From contig JAUVLC010000021.1 in assembly GCA_030595925.1 (NCBI GenBank), positions 1 to 30,417 of the forward strand: a DNA stretch of 30,417 nt. Reading direction: 5' to 3'. The notes beneath the pieces are model-generated. The model was not told the DNA's origin. It did no database searches and worked only from the letters and a program-made list of their open reading frames with translations. This DNA comes from Clostridia bacterium (GTDB taxonomy: Bacteria > CBDUZB01 > JAGLHV01). Of this stretch, positions 1 to 7,078 are shown piece after piece. The translations under genes and the position numbers were made by a program. Every line of letters begins with the position of its first letter. Position 1 is the first letter of the stretch.

Positions 1-141
1 GTAGGAGAGCAAGTTAGATTTCAAAGTGAGGGAAATGCAATTACAGGAATAGTAATTAGAATTAATCGAAAAACAATTAGTGTAAAAACTAAAGAAGGCT
101 ACTGGAATATTGAGCCACAATTTATTACAAAGGTAAAATAA
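1..141 (+). CDS. 3' end of an unidentified gene
   Basis: An open frame runs from the window edge to a TAA and encodes 46 residues. The peptide has alternating hydrophobic positions with a glycine-rich turn and ends ...QFITKVK, which suggests a small beta-barrel (SH3/KOW-like) tail such as those closing some SprT-like or nucleic-acid-binding proteins. The start lies outside the window, so neither length nor main domain can be judged. Family assignment is a guess; the reading frame itself is clear. Confidence 0.5.
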   Translation, partial: VGEQVRFQSEGNAITGIVIRINRKTISVKTKEGYWNIEPQFITKVK

Positions 142-306
142 GGGAAGTTTTAAATAAGATATCCCAAAATCAAATACCTCAAAATAGGAGGGTATTACGC
201 TTAAAATATTACTTTGGAAGAATGGAAGGTGAGGGTACAGACAGGGGATTATCTCTTGACAACTTAATGCAGTATGTCCCCAAGACGTTCAAAAGCGATT
301 ACGAAT

Positions 307-600
307 TTATGGGTGTGGAGTGATTGCGGTGATGGTGATTTGGTTTTTATCCGGACCGTAAAACCAAAAAATCCTATAAGCAGCAGGTGTTGATTGTTCT
401 ACATAGGCTTCAAATATTTTTTCACCTTTTGGACCACTAAGAGAAGTAAATTGATGGGTATTAAGTCCCTGATGTCGGGGATTGGAAGATAAAAACTGGA
501 TTGTTTTAGTTACGGCTTTATATCTTTTATGTAGACTTTTATCTTTTTTGATATTTTTTAATTGGTTTTTAGCCGCGTCGGTTAAGAATATTTCAAACAT
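307..600 (-). CDS. RelE/ParE-type toxin
   Basis: This 97-residue basic protein has the shape of the RelE/ParE superfamily: an N-terminal strand (MFEIFLTDAAKNQL), two helices rich in Lys, then strands around 'FEAYVEQSTPAAYRIFWFYGP' and 'ITITAITPHP'. The Arg in AYRIFW falls where these toxins carry a conserved Arg on the central sheet. In the family, members cleave ribosome-bound mRNA (RelE) or poison gyrase (ParE); the sequence alone does not say which applies here. It lies 8 nt downstream of the antitoxin gene on the same strand, the usual antitoxin-first order, so both are probably transcribed from the promoter at 911-939. Confidence 0.75.
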   Translation of the reverse strand: MFEIFLTDAAKNQLKNIKKDKSLHKRYKAVTKTIQFLSSNPRHQGLNTHQFTSLSGPKGEKIFEAYVEQSTPAAYRIFWFYGPDKNQITITAITPHP

Positions 601-608
601 TTAGTATC

Positions 609-890
609 CTATAATGATTTAAGGTTGAGTTTTGAAATTTTACCTTCAGCAGCATCTTTTAATCCTGATTGGACTGCTTTAGAAGCTTGTTTGTTTTTGT
701 ATAACCAAAGTTCTGAGGCAGGAATTTCAACAATGGGTTGAATCAGGATTTCACCTGCTTTATTTTGGTATATACGGACTCGCTTGAAGTTTTTTAGGTA
801 TTTGCCAATACTAATTCTTTCGCGTTCGTCGATAGTTTTTGTTGCAAGTTCAGAAAAATCATCTGAAATATGAATTTTTTGGGTTTTCAT
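609..890 (-). CDS. Antitoxin partner of the RelE/ParE-type toxin
   Basis: This 93-residue protein precedes the toxin gene with an 8-nt gap. The middle (about residues 25-58, ISIGKYLKNFKRVRIYQNKA then EILIQPIVEIPASE) looks like a short swapped-strand DNA-binding or basic sheet region of AbrB/MazE style. The C-terminal third (about 58-93, KNKQASKAVQSGLKDAAEGK) is a helical tail that would wrap the toxin. Start choice is firm: a strong AGGAGG lies just upstream of the ATG on the minus strand. Its promoter contains an inverted repeat, fitting autorepression by the antitoxin/toxin complex. Exact antitoxin class is not certain. Confidence 0.7.
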   Translation of the reverse strand: MKTQKIHISDDFSELATKTIDERERISIGKYLKNFKRVRIYQNKAGEILIQPIVEIPASELWLYKNKQASKAVQSGLKDAAEGKISKLNLKSL

Positions 891-910
891 AATTTTTTAC
901 CTCCTTTATA

Positions 911-945
911 AAAATAGCATAAATCCCAAAAAATGTCAAGTGGGA
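911..945 (-). promoter_or_regulatory. Promoter and candidate operator of the toxin-antitoxin pair
   Basis: On the minus strand TTGACA (939-934) and TATTTT (916-911) are 17 bp apart, directly upstream of the AGGAGG of the antitoxin gene. The inverted repeat TCCCA (924-928) / TGGGA (941-945) flanks the -35 box and is a plausible binding site for the antitoxin. Sites are read directly from sequence; regulation is inferred. Confidence 0.5.
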
Positions 946-1143
946 ATTGCGTAAAATGGGAAAATAAAAAAAAGGGGGGACATCTTAATCTAGGAGAAAG
1001 GTGCAGATAGGGGGAAACATAGGAATCTGACTTATTTATTCTTCCAGAAAAAAAAGTATTTTTAATGACATTTTAACTATTTAACAACGTCCCCTATTCC
1101 CGTCCCCAAAACCAAATTTGATAAACTATTAAAAGAGAAACTG

Positions 1144-1428
1144 GTGAGCAGAGAGAAGTGGAAACAGATTGTTAACCGATTTCAAAAAGGGGAAGATAAA
1201 TCACTACCCAATATTATTACTGTCTTATACCAGGCAATAAAAATAGCGGAAGAGAAAATGGTGGAATCCTCGTTAAGAGGAGGTAAAGTAGATTTACTTA
1301 TTAACCCGCAAGTCGGACAAGTTAAATTTACGGAATTTAATCGTGCAGATGAATGTATTCGAGCCGGGGAGTTAGCAACTTTATCTAATTTATCCTTGAT
1401 AAAAGAAATTTGCCGGAAAAAAAACTAA
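1144..1428 (+). pseudogene. C-terminal fragment of a patatin-like phospholipase
   Basis: The 94-residue frame matches only the tail of NTE/RssA-type patatin-like phospholipases: a helix (NIITVLYQAIKIAEEKM), then VDLLINPQVGQVKFTEFNRADE and a C-terminal 'IRAGELAT' helix, the usual ending of these roughly 250-300 residue enzymes. The catalytic GXSXG serine and the DG(G/A) aspartate regions are absent upstream, where I find only short non-coding sequence containing a degraded copy of the motif AACGTCCCCTA. The nominal start is GTG without a good ribosome-binding site. I read it as a remnant, not a working enzyme. Confidence 0.6.
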
Positions 1429-1502
1429 ATTAAAAAAGGAGAAAAAATATAAAAGGGAACATAAAGGACGTAACGTTCCTTATTTGCCGGAGGTAAAAGA
1501 AA

Positions 1503-3185
1503 ATGAAAAAAATCGTTACAATTTTAACTGCTTTAATCCTAATAGGAATACCTTTTTATGTATGTCATGCGAAATTTGGAATAGGGCTTCCATCGGTAGT
1601 GAAGAAAAGAGTGGAGGATTTGGATAAGAAGGTTAAAGAGGAAAAAGAAGCAGAGAGGAATCATTCTCCTAATACCCCGGCGGAACCTACCCCGGCAAAT
1701 GGGGCAAAAGGATGTCCTATTACCCAGGATATAAGATGGAGTGGAGGGGATCCGGATGTAGGGGATAGTGTGGTGTACGATGTGTATTTTGGTGATTCAA
1801 TATCGCCTTCCCTTGTTTCTGCTGGTCAATTAGGAACAATCTATGATCCCGGAACGTTAAATAATAATACGGTTTATTACTGGAAAATTGTGGCAAGAGA
1901 CAACCATGGTGAATCAGCAATAGGAGAGGTATGGTCCTTTGAAACTGTAATTATCAGAAGCTGGAAGACGGCAGAACTGATTGAGACGGATGATGGAGCT
2001 GCTGCTAATCCTCGAGTTGCGATAGGGCAAGACGGAAATGCACTTGCTGTTTGGCATCAGCATAATAGTACATATAATATTTATGCTAATAGATATGTTT
2101 CCGGTTCGGGTTGGCAGACGGCAGAACTGGTTGAGACAGATAATTCAGGACATGCTGTTTCTCCTCAAGTTGCGATAGGGGGGGACAATAATGCCCTTGC
2201 TGTGTGGGGACAGTGGGATGGCACAAGGGAAAACATTTGGGCAAATAGATATATATCCGGTTTGGGTTGGCAGACGGCAGAACTGATTGAGACGGATGAT
2301 GAAGATGCTTTTGAGCCTCAAGTTGCGATAGGGCAGGACGGTAACGCCCTTGTTGTGTGGAGGCAGTGGGATGGCACTAGGTATAACATTTGGGCAAATA
2401 GATATATATCCGGTTCGGGTTGGCAGAAGACAGCAGAACTGATTGAGATGGATGATGGAAATGCTTCTTATTCTCAAGTTGCGATAGGGGGGGACAATAA
2501 TGCCCTTGCTGTGTGGGGACAGTGTGATGGCACAAGGTAAAACATTTGGGCTAATAGATATATATCCGGTTTGGGTTGGCAAACGGCAGAACTGATCGAG
2601 ATGGGTGATGGAGATGGTTCTGATCCTCAAGTTGCGATAGGACAAGCCGGTAGTGCCCTTGCTGTGTGGAGAGAGTGGGATGGCACAAGGATTAACATTT
2701 GGGCAAATAGATATATATCCGGTTCGGGTTGGCAGACGGCAGAACTGATTGAGATGAGTGATGGAAATGGTTCTGATCCTCAAGTTGCGATAGGAGGGGA
2801 CAATAATGCACTTGCTGTGTGGGGACAGTGGGATGGCATAAGGGATAACATTTGGGCAAATAGATATGTCTCTGGTTTGGGTTGGCAGATGGCAGAAATG
2901 ATCGAGATGGGTGATGGAAATGGTTCTGATCTTCAAGTTGCGATAGGAGGGGACAATAATGCCCTTGCTGTGTGGAGAAAGTCAGATGGCACAAAGTATA
3001 ACATTTGGGTAAATAGATATGTCTCCGGTTCTGGTTGGGGGACGGCAGAACTGATTGAGACGGATGATGGATATGCTTCTGATCCTCAAGTTGCTATAGG
3101 ACAAGACGGTAATGCACTTGTCGTGTGGGGACAATCAGATGGCATCAGAAACAATATTTGGGCCCGTAGATATGACGAGCAATAA
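1503..3185 (+). pseudogene. Secreted FN3 + eight-repeat propeller-like protein, broken by one in-frame stop
   Basis: The gene starts at an ATG after GGAGG with a clear signal peptide (residues 1-23, MKKIVTILTALILIGIPFYV). A charged Lys/Glu linker and a fibronectin type III-like domain follow (about 70-150, with DPDVGDSVVYDVYFG and YYWKIVARD). From residue 154 eight copies of a roughly 50-residue unit run to the end; the core of each unit is (T)AELIE...QVAIG.D.NALAVW..WDGT..NIWANRY.SG.GW, and 'QDGNAL' and 'GDNNAL' versions partly alternate. In unit 4 the codon before AACATTTGG, which is TAT, GAT, GAA or ATT in other copies, is TAA (2538-2540). Frame is unchanged on the other side, so a single substitution splits one reading frame of about 560 codons. 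It is probably an exported or surface beta-propeller, function unknown. The downstream half has no convincing own start. Confidence 0.75.
1962..3175 (+). repeat. Eight tandem ~150-bp coding repeats
   Basis: The DNA of the propeller-like gene is itself strongly repetitive. Segments such as TCAAGTTGCGATAGG and AACATTTGGGCAAATAGATA recur about every 150 bp with few changes, so recent unit duplication or gene conversion is likely. Such near-identity can also collapse or expand in assembly. Confidence 0.8.
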
Positions 3186-3279
3186 AAAGGATTACATCGC
3201 ATCAATAGAGTATCAACATGGGACTAACTTGACTAATTGTAGAAATGTTGTTATATCATTGATTGATTCATGCCAATAG

Positions 3280-3450
3280 CGAAAGCAAGAGCTGTTTGTG
3301 AATTTAGGAATAGATTGTCTTGGGTTGAGCGGAAGCAGGTTTGAAAAAGAATTGAAAGTGAGTTCAAGTGGAATAAGCAAATTATATCGAAGAGGAAAAG
3401 AAGTAACTAAAAACGAACCAGAAGTGATACAAAGAATAATTAGTTCCTAA
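3280..3450 (+). pseudogene. C-terminal fragment of a REP-type (Y1/HUH) transposase
   Basis: The frame after a TAG encodes 56 residues beginning RKQELFVNLGIDCLGLSG and containing ELKVSSSGISKLYRRGKE. This is a helix-turn-helix tail typical of the longer Y1 (HUH) transposases, where a DNA-binding domain follows the catalytic domain. No HUH motif survives upstream. The last codons (QRIISS, stop) fall inside the 42-bp segment that recurs inverted at 7641-7682, and the stop is followed at once by TACGCAACGTCCCCTA, presumably this transposase family's own end sequence. Confidence 0.6.
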
Positions 3451-3468
3451 AGTACGCAACGTCCCCTA
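3427..3468 (+). repeat. Left copy of a 42-bp inverted repeat flanking the 4.2-kb island
   Basis: This segment is repeated in inverted orientation at 7641-7682 with one mismatch (position 3430); 3431-3468 is identical over 38 bp. It covers the last codons of the transposase fragment plus the end motif TACGCAACGTCCCCTA. The two copies face each other around the riboswitch-controlled operon. Confidence 0.9.
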
Positions 3469-3612
3469 TGCTCAAGTTTGTACGGAACAAAGGCAGAAAA
3501 AAACACCTATCAAAGGGATAAAAATATATATTCCACCTGCAAAAAATCCACTTTGTTTTTTCTCCACCCCAAAAAGAAAGTTTTTCTGTTGACCCGGAAG
3601 AAAATTTACCCC

Positions 3613-3641
3613 TTGACAAACAAATAAAGGTGGGATACATT
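3613..3641 (+). promoter_or_regulatory. Promoter upstream of the riboswitch
   Basis: TTGACA (3613-3618) and TACATT (3636-3641) are separated by 17 bp, giving a start near 3648, just before the aptamer. This places aptamer, terminator and leader hairpin in the transcript of the following operon. Confidence 0.6.
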
Positions 3642-3661
3642 TGTTGATGTAACGAACATAA

Positions 3662-3757
3662 TAAATCCGAAAGGGCAAACCTTAAGAAATTAGGGGACGC
3701 AAAACTATGGGTCTGAAGGGGAAAAATTCCTGTGATCGCCGGGTTACCGAAGAGAAA
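3662..3757 (+). promoter_or_regulatory. GEMM-I (cyclic-di-GMP class I) riboswitch aptamer
   Basis: The segment carries the highly conserved GEMM-I signature in the right order. These are GGGCAAACC (3673-3681), a short stem with a GAAA tetraloop (3686-3689), GGGACGCAAA (3694-3703), a second stem whose loop region includes GGGTCTGAAGG, and the closing GGGTTACCGA (3741-3750). These blocks match the Vibrio cholerae Vc2 aptamer almost base for base. The GGG before CAAACC is intact; the G-to-A change there that shifts some Geobacter members toward cGAMP is not seen. The 3' strand GCCGGGTT (3738-3745) can pair with AACCGGC (3775-3781) in the 5' arm of the following terminator. Ligand binding would therefore be expected to favour termination (an OFF switch); that direction is inference. 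Confidence 0.9.
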
Positions 3758-3774
3758 AAATAAAAGCAAACAAT

Positions 3775-3820
3775 AACCGGCTTAGTTACCTAAAGACAGG
3801 TAGCAAGTCGGTTTTTTTAT
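3775..3820 (+). terminator. Riboswitch expression platform: intrinsic terminator
   Basis: A long imperfect stem (AACCGGCTTAGTTACCT against AGGTAGCAAGTCGGTT) is followed by TTTTTTTATTTT. It lies 18 nt after the aptamer and 52 nt before the GTG of the nuclease gene, the usual layout of a transcriptional riboswitch. Its 5' arm is complementary to the aptamer 3' strand. Confidence 0.85.
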
Positions 3821-3827
3821 TTTAAAA

Positions 3828-3858
3828 AACCTGTCCCACATACAAAGTGGGGCAGGTT
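3828..3858 (+). promoter_or_regulatory. Leader hairpin 1, next to the Shine-Dalgarno of the EVE-NucS gene
   Basis: A 12-bp stem (AACCTGTCCCAC / GTGGGGCAGGTT, one G-U) closes a 7-nt loop ATACAAA and is followed by AAGGAGGG and the GTG start. There is no T-run, so it is not a terminator. The loop, the adjacent CAC/GTG pairs and the CAGG..TTAA..GGAGGG context recur before the next gene (4778-4816). Confidence 0.75.
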
Positions 3859-3871
3859 AAGGAGGGCGAAA

Positions 3872-4777
3872 GTGAAGTATTGGGTAATTGCTCCTTATAG
3901 TTCTGAAAAATCAGAATTTGATAAAATTTGGGAATATGATGTAAAAAACGAAACAATTGCTATTGGATGGGGACAATTAGGGAATGTGTCAAAAATTAAT
4001 GAAGAGAAACTAAAAGCTAAAATAAAAGAAGTTTATCCTAAAAAAACCACTTCCCATACTTTTAATAGCATTTGGAAGTTTTATAATGAAGTTAGCCTCG
4101 GAGATGTTATTATTGCTCGAAAAGGCAGAAAGAAAATAATTGGCATAGGAGAAGTGACGAAAACAGCTTTTTATGATAAAAAAAAGGGAAAAGAAAGGTC
4201 ATTTAAAAAGGATAAACTTTTTCCAAATTTTATAAGTGTTAAATGGAAACAAAAAGGAGAAATTAATTTTGAAAACTTGGTCTTTTCTATGACTACTATT
4301 TATGAAATTCCAAAAGAGAAGTATAAGTTTTTAATAGAAGGGAAAAAACCCGGAGAGGGAGAACCAGAAAGTGAAGAGCAAAAAGAATTCATTTTAGAAA
4401 AATATCTTGAAGATTTTATTGTATCAAATTTCGATAGGATATTTAAAAATAAATTAAAGTTATATAAAGAGAAAGAGGGAAATGGTCAGCAGTATCCTAC
4501 GGATATTGGATATATCGATATTCTTGCAAAAGAACCGGCAACAAATTCCTATGTAGTAATAGAATTAAAAAAAGGTAGAGGGTCAGATAAAGTCGTGGGT
4601 CAAATCCTTAGATATATGGGATGGGTTATGGAAAATCTTGCCCAAAAAAAAGAAAAAGTTAAAGGGTTGATTATTTGTAGGAAAAAAGATGAAAAACTTG
4701 ATTTTGCTTTAAAACCAATACAAAACAATAATATTAAAGTAAAACTTTATAAAGTTGATTTTCAATTGATTGAATAA
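3872..4777 (+). CDS. EVE/PUA-like domain fused to NucS-type PD-(D/E)XK nuclease
   Basis: The protein has 301 residues. The N-terminal ~160 residues look like an EVE/PUA-type reader of modified bases: YWVIAPY at 3-9, IAIGWGQLGN, and GDVIIARKGRKKIIGIGEV near 77-95. A Pro/Glu-rich linker (about 157-170, KKPGEGEPESEEQ) leads to a C-terminal nuclease of the NucS/DUF91 type: LEDFIVSNFDRIF, then D216 (in GYIDILAKE), E231-L-K233 (VIELKKG) and QILRYMGWV, the expected D...E-x-K active site. EVE domains fused to nucleases are known in modification-dependent restriction, so cleavage of DNA carrying modified bases is a reasonable inference. GTG start follows GGAGGG. It is the first gene after the riboswitch and leader hairpin, 51 nt before the deaminase gene. 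Confidence 0.8.
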   Translation: MKYWVIAPYSSEKSEFDKIWEYDVKNETIAIGWGQLGNVSKINEEKLKAKIKEVYPKKTTSHTFNSIWKFYNEVSLGDVIIARKGRKKIIGIGEVTKTAFYDKKKGKERSFKKDKLFPNFISVKWKQKGEINFENLVFSMTTIYEIPKEKYKFLIEGKKPGEGEPESEEQKEFILEKYLEDFIVSNFDRIFKNKLKLYKEKEGNGQQYPTDIGYIDILAKEPATNSYVVIELKKGRGSDKVVGQILRYMGWVMENLAQKKEKVKGLIICRKKDEKLDFALKPIQNNNIKVKLYKVDFQLIE

Positions 4778-4816
4778 TTAACCAAATATTTCACCTACGA
4801 AGTGGGACAGGGTTAA
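4778..4816 (+). promoter_or_regulatory. Leader hairpin 2, next to the Shine-Dalgarno of the deaminase gene
   Basis: The outer stem TTAACC (4778-4783) / GGTTAA (4811-4816) and inner CAC (4792-4794) / GTG (4802-4804) close a 7-nt loop CTACGAA, related to ATACAAA in leader hairpin 1. The downstream sequence GGACAGGGTTAACGGAGGG parallels GGGCAGGTTAAGGAGGG of the first. The 5' arm has diverged more. It fills most of the 51-nt gap between the two genes. Confidence 0.6.
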
Positions 4817-4828
4817 CGGAGGGAAAAA

Positions 4829-7072
4829 ATGGGAAATAGGGATAATTCTGATATTATCGTCATAGGTCTTACCGGCCCGTTTGGTAGTGGTTGCACTACT
4901 TTTGCAAAATTTTTTGATAAGTCCCCAGATAAAGAAAAAGGAAAAATAAATTTCATAGATTATCTTAGAGCAAATGGTTATTTCCCAGGGGAAAATGGAA
5001 AAGAAAAGGAACTATTAGATAATAGAATATATGATTTTTATGAGTTGTTAGAAAAAGTAGATGATATTTTAAAGAGACCTCTTAACCGGATAACAGAAAT
5101 GGAACTTAAAATTATGTTACCGAGAATATTTAAGCAATTTGAGAATAAAGATAAAATTCTAAAGTTTGTAAAGAACGAAAGAAAAAAAAAGTACTCTGCG
5201 TTCTATGCAGATAAAGAAAATATAGAAGGCATAAAAGAACGCATTTTTTCCGGATTAAAAGTGTTATTGGAAGAAAGGGAAGTTTTAAATGCTTTGAGTG
5301 GCGAAACGAGTAAATTAGCAATGATTGTCGATAAGAGTAATCCTGAGAAGCACCGCTTTAAAAGAATCTCACTATCTGATATTATTATTTTTAAAACTTT
5401 ATTAAATGTGGATGAAAAAGAATTTGATGAAGGGGAAAATATTCAGAAAAGTGTTGAAGAGTATAATAAAAAAGTGAAAAGTATGGCTGAAGAAAAAGAT
5501 ATTAATATAGATAAGAAAATAAATGAAGATATTAAAGCGTGGTATAAAAATTTTTCAAAGGTTACTCAATTATCAAAAGAAGAATTAAAAAAGATAGAAG
5601 AATATCGAAAGTTAATGCAAGATTTTGGTGATAATATTAGAAAATGTGGAAATCCTTATGATTATAAAACTACTTACGAAAAGAAAAATGTAATTAGTGA
5701 GAAATTAGTAAGAGAAGATCAGGATACAAAATATGAATTAGTTAAAGAGGTTAAAAATCTAATCGAATTGCTTGGTAAAAAAGAGAATCATAAGGTTTTT
5801 ATCGTGGATGCTTTGAGAAATCCCCATGAGGTATTATATCTTAGAAAACACTTTCTGAATTTTTATTTAATATCGCTTTTTGCTCCCAACAAACTTAGAA
5901 AAGAGAGAATAGATAAAAAGGGGAAAGACTCTTTTAATAAAGATGATGAGAGAGATAGTGGTGAAGGTGTAAAAGGGGTTGAATTACTTTATAAACAAAA
6001 TGTGACTTTATGCAGTACGTTAGCAGATGTTGCTATAAATAATTATGTAGCGGAAGATGAAGGGGAAAATGAATATTTTACTAAGCCATTTCGTAGAAAA
6101 ATTGAAAAAGGTATTTATAGTCTGGATGATTTCAAAAGAAAAATTGTAAGATACTTTGCTCTTATGATAAATAAGGGATGCACAAAGCCTAATGATGATG
6201 AACAATTAATGAATCAAGCCTATGCTGTAGCAATGAAATCAAATTGTATAAGCAGACAGGTGGGAGCTGTGATTGTGGATGACGAGGGATATATAATTGG
6301 TGCTGGGTGGAATGACGTTGGAGAAGGACACATTAGTTGTGGATTAATTGAAATAAAAGATTTGCGAAAAGGCTTGGATGAATCTAATCCTATAGGGATA
6401 TTTCAAAAGTATTTAAAATATATTTTAAATAATAAGGTAGAAAAAAATAATACAGAGCAAGTTGAAGAATGGGAAGATTTATTAAAGAAGTTTTATACGG
6501 ATATTCATGAAGAACACTGTGTTTGTTTTAATGAATTAAGTTCTATGAAAAAATTTGAGAAAAAATTTGGAGAGAAATTTAATAAAGAAAAAGATAATAT
6601 AAAAAAAGAAGTAGATAAAACATATCCCGATAATTTAAATTTAGCAAAAGATATAAAAGAGATAATAGATAAAATAAATATTAACAAAATATATCAGAAA
6701 AAAATAGAACATTGTAGGGCCCTTCATGCAGAAGAAAATGCTATTTTGCAGAGTGCACGGAGAGGGGGAATGGGGTTGAAAGGGGCAAAAATTTATACTA
6801 CTACGTATCCATGTTCTTTATGTGCCCGAAAAATTTTACAAGTTGGAATAAGGGAAGTAATTTATGATGATTCATATCCTGACAAGTTATCGGAAATGTT
6901 TTTACAAGAGGGACAAAAAAGAGTTGACTTGAGACATTTTGAGGGGGTTAAACCATTGGGATATTTTAGATTGTTTAAGCCAGTTTATAACCAAAAAGAG
7001 TGGCAGGAATTAAAAATTAAGCACTTACTGGAAAAATATAGCTATAAGAGTAAAGAAGAAAAAAAGAGGTAA
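4829..7072 (+). CDS. dcdV: AvcD/DcdV-like antiphage P-loop + deoxycytidylate deaminase
   Basis: The protein has 747 residues. It begins with a P-loop nucleotide-kinase-like domain (Walker A GPFGSGCTT, residues 16-24) that runs through a long charged, coiled-coil-rich middle (about 100-300). A core near 300-360 (KVFIVDALRNPHEVLYL) fits a dNMP-kinase fold. From about 450 a zinc-dependent deaminase of the dCMP type follows (AYAVAMKSNCISRQVGAVIV), with an inserted ~130-residue segment and the catalytic HAE (H633, E635) and PCSLC (C662, C665). This order is that of DcdV/AvcD proteins, which destroy dCTP/dCMP pools on phage infection. In Vibrio an RNA (AvcI) holds AvcD inactive. Here the upstream gap is short but contains a structured leader. 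ATG follows GGAGGG. Antiviral function is inferred from family architecture. Confidence 0.85.
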   Translation: MGNRDNSDIIVIGLTGPFGSGCTTFAKFFDKSPDKEKGKINFIDYLRANGYFPGENGKEKELLDNRIYDFYELLEKVDDILKRPLNRITEMELKIMLPRIFKQFENKDKILKFVKNERKKKYSAFYADKENIEGIKERIFSGLKVLLEEREVLNALSGETSKLAMIVDKSNPEKHRFKRISLSDIIIFKTLLNVDEKEFDEGENIQKSVEEYNKKVKSMAEEKDINIDKKINEDIKAWYKNFSKVTQLSKEELKKIEEYRKLMQDFGDNIRKCGNPYDYKTTYEKKNVISEKLVREDQDTKYELVKEVKNLIELLGKKENHKVFIVDALRNPHEVLYLRKHFLNFYLISLFAPNKLRKERIDKKGKDSFNKDDERDSGEGVKGVELLYKQNVTLCSTLADVAINNYVAEDEGENEYFTKPFRRKIEKGIYSLDDFKRKIVRYFALMINKGCTKPNDDEQLMNQAYAVAMKSNCISRQVGAVIVDDEGYIIGAGWNDVGEGHISCGLIEIKDLRKGLDESNPIGIFQKYLKYILNNKVEKNNTEQVEEWEDLLKKFYTDIHEEHCVCFNELSSMKKFEKKFGEKFNKEKDNIKKEVDKTYPDNLNLAKDIKEIIDKININKIYQKKIEHCRALHAEENAILQSARRGGMGLKGAKIYTTTYPCSLCARKILQVGIREVIYDDSYPDKLSEMFLQEGQKRVDLRHFEGVKPLGYFRLFKPVYNQKEWQELKIKHLLEKYSYKSKEEKKR

Positions 7073-7078
7073 TTTATC

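Noticed and set aside
1455-1480. Hairpin-like GGACGTAACGTTCC before the secreted gene
   Set aside because: A short imperfect palindrome with no T-run or known motif; too weak to call a terminator or operator.
2145-2936. Long minus-strand reading frame of 263 codons
   Set aside because: It is the antisense of the repeated propeller-like gene; the repeat keeps a second frame open. The peptide is His/Pro/Ile-rich and repetitive, with no start signal.
3440-3769. Minus-strand frames of 109 and 68 codons
   Set aside because: They lie antisense to the promoter and GEMM-I aptamer, which explain this sequence fully.
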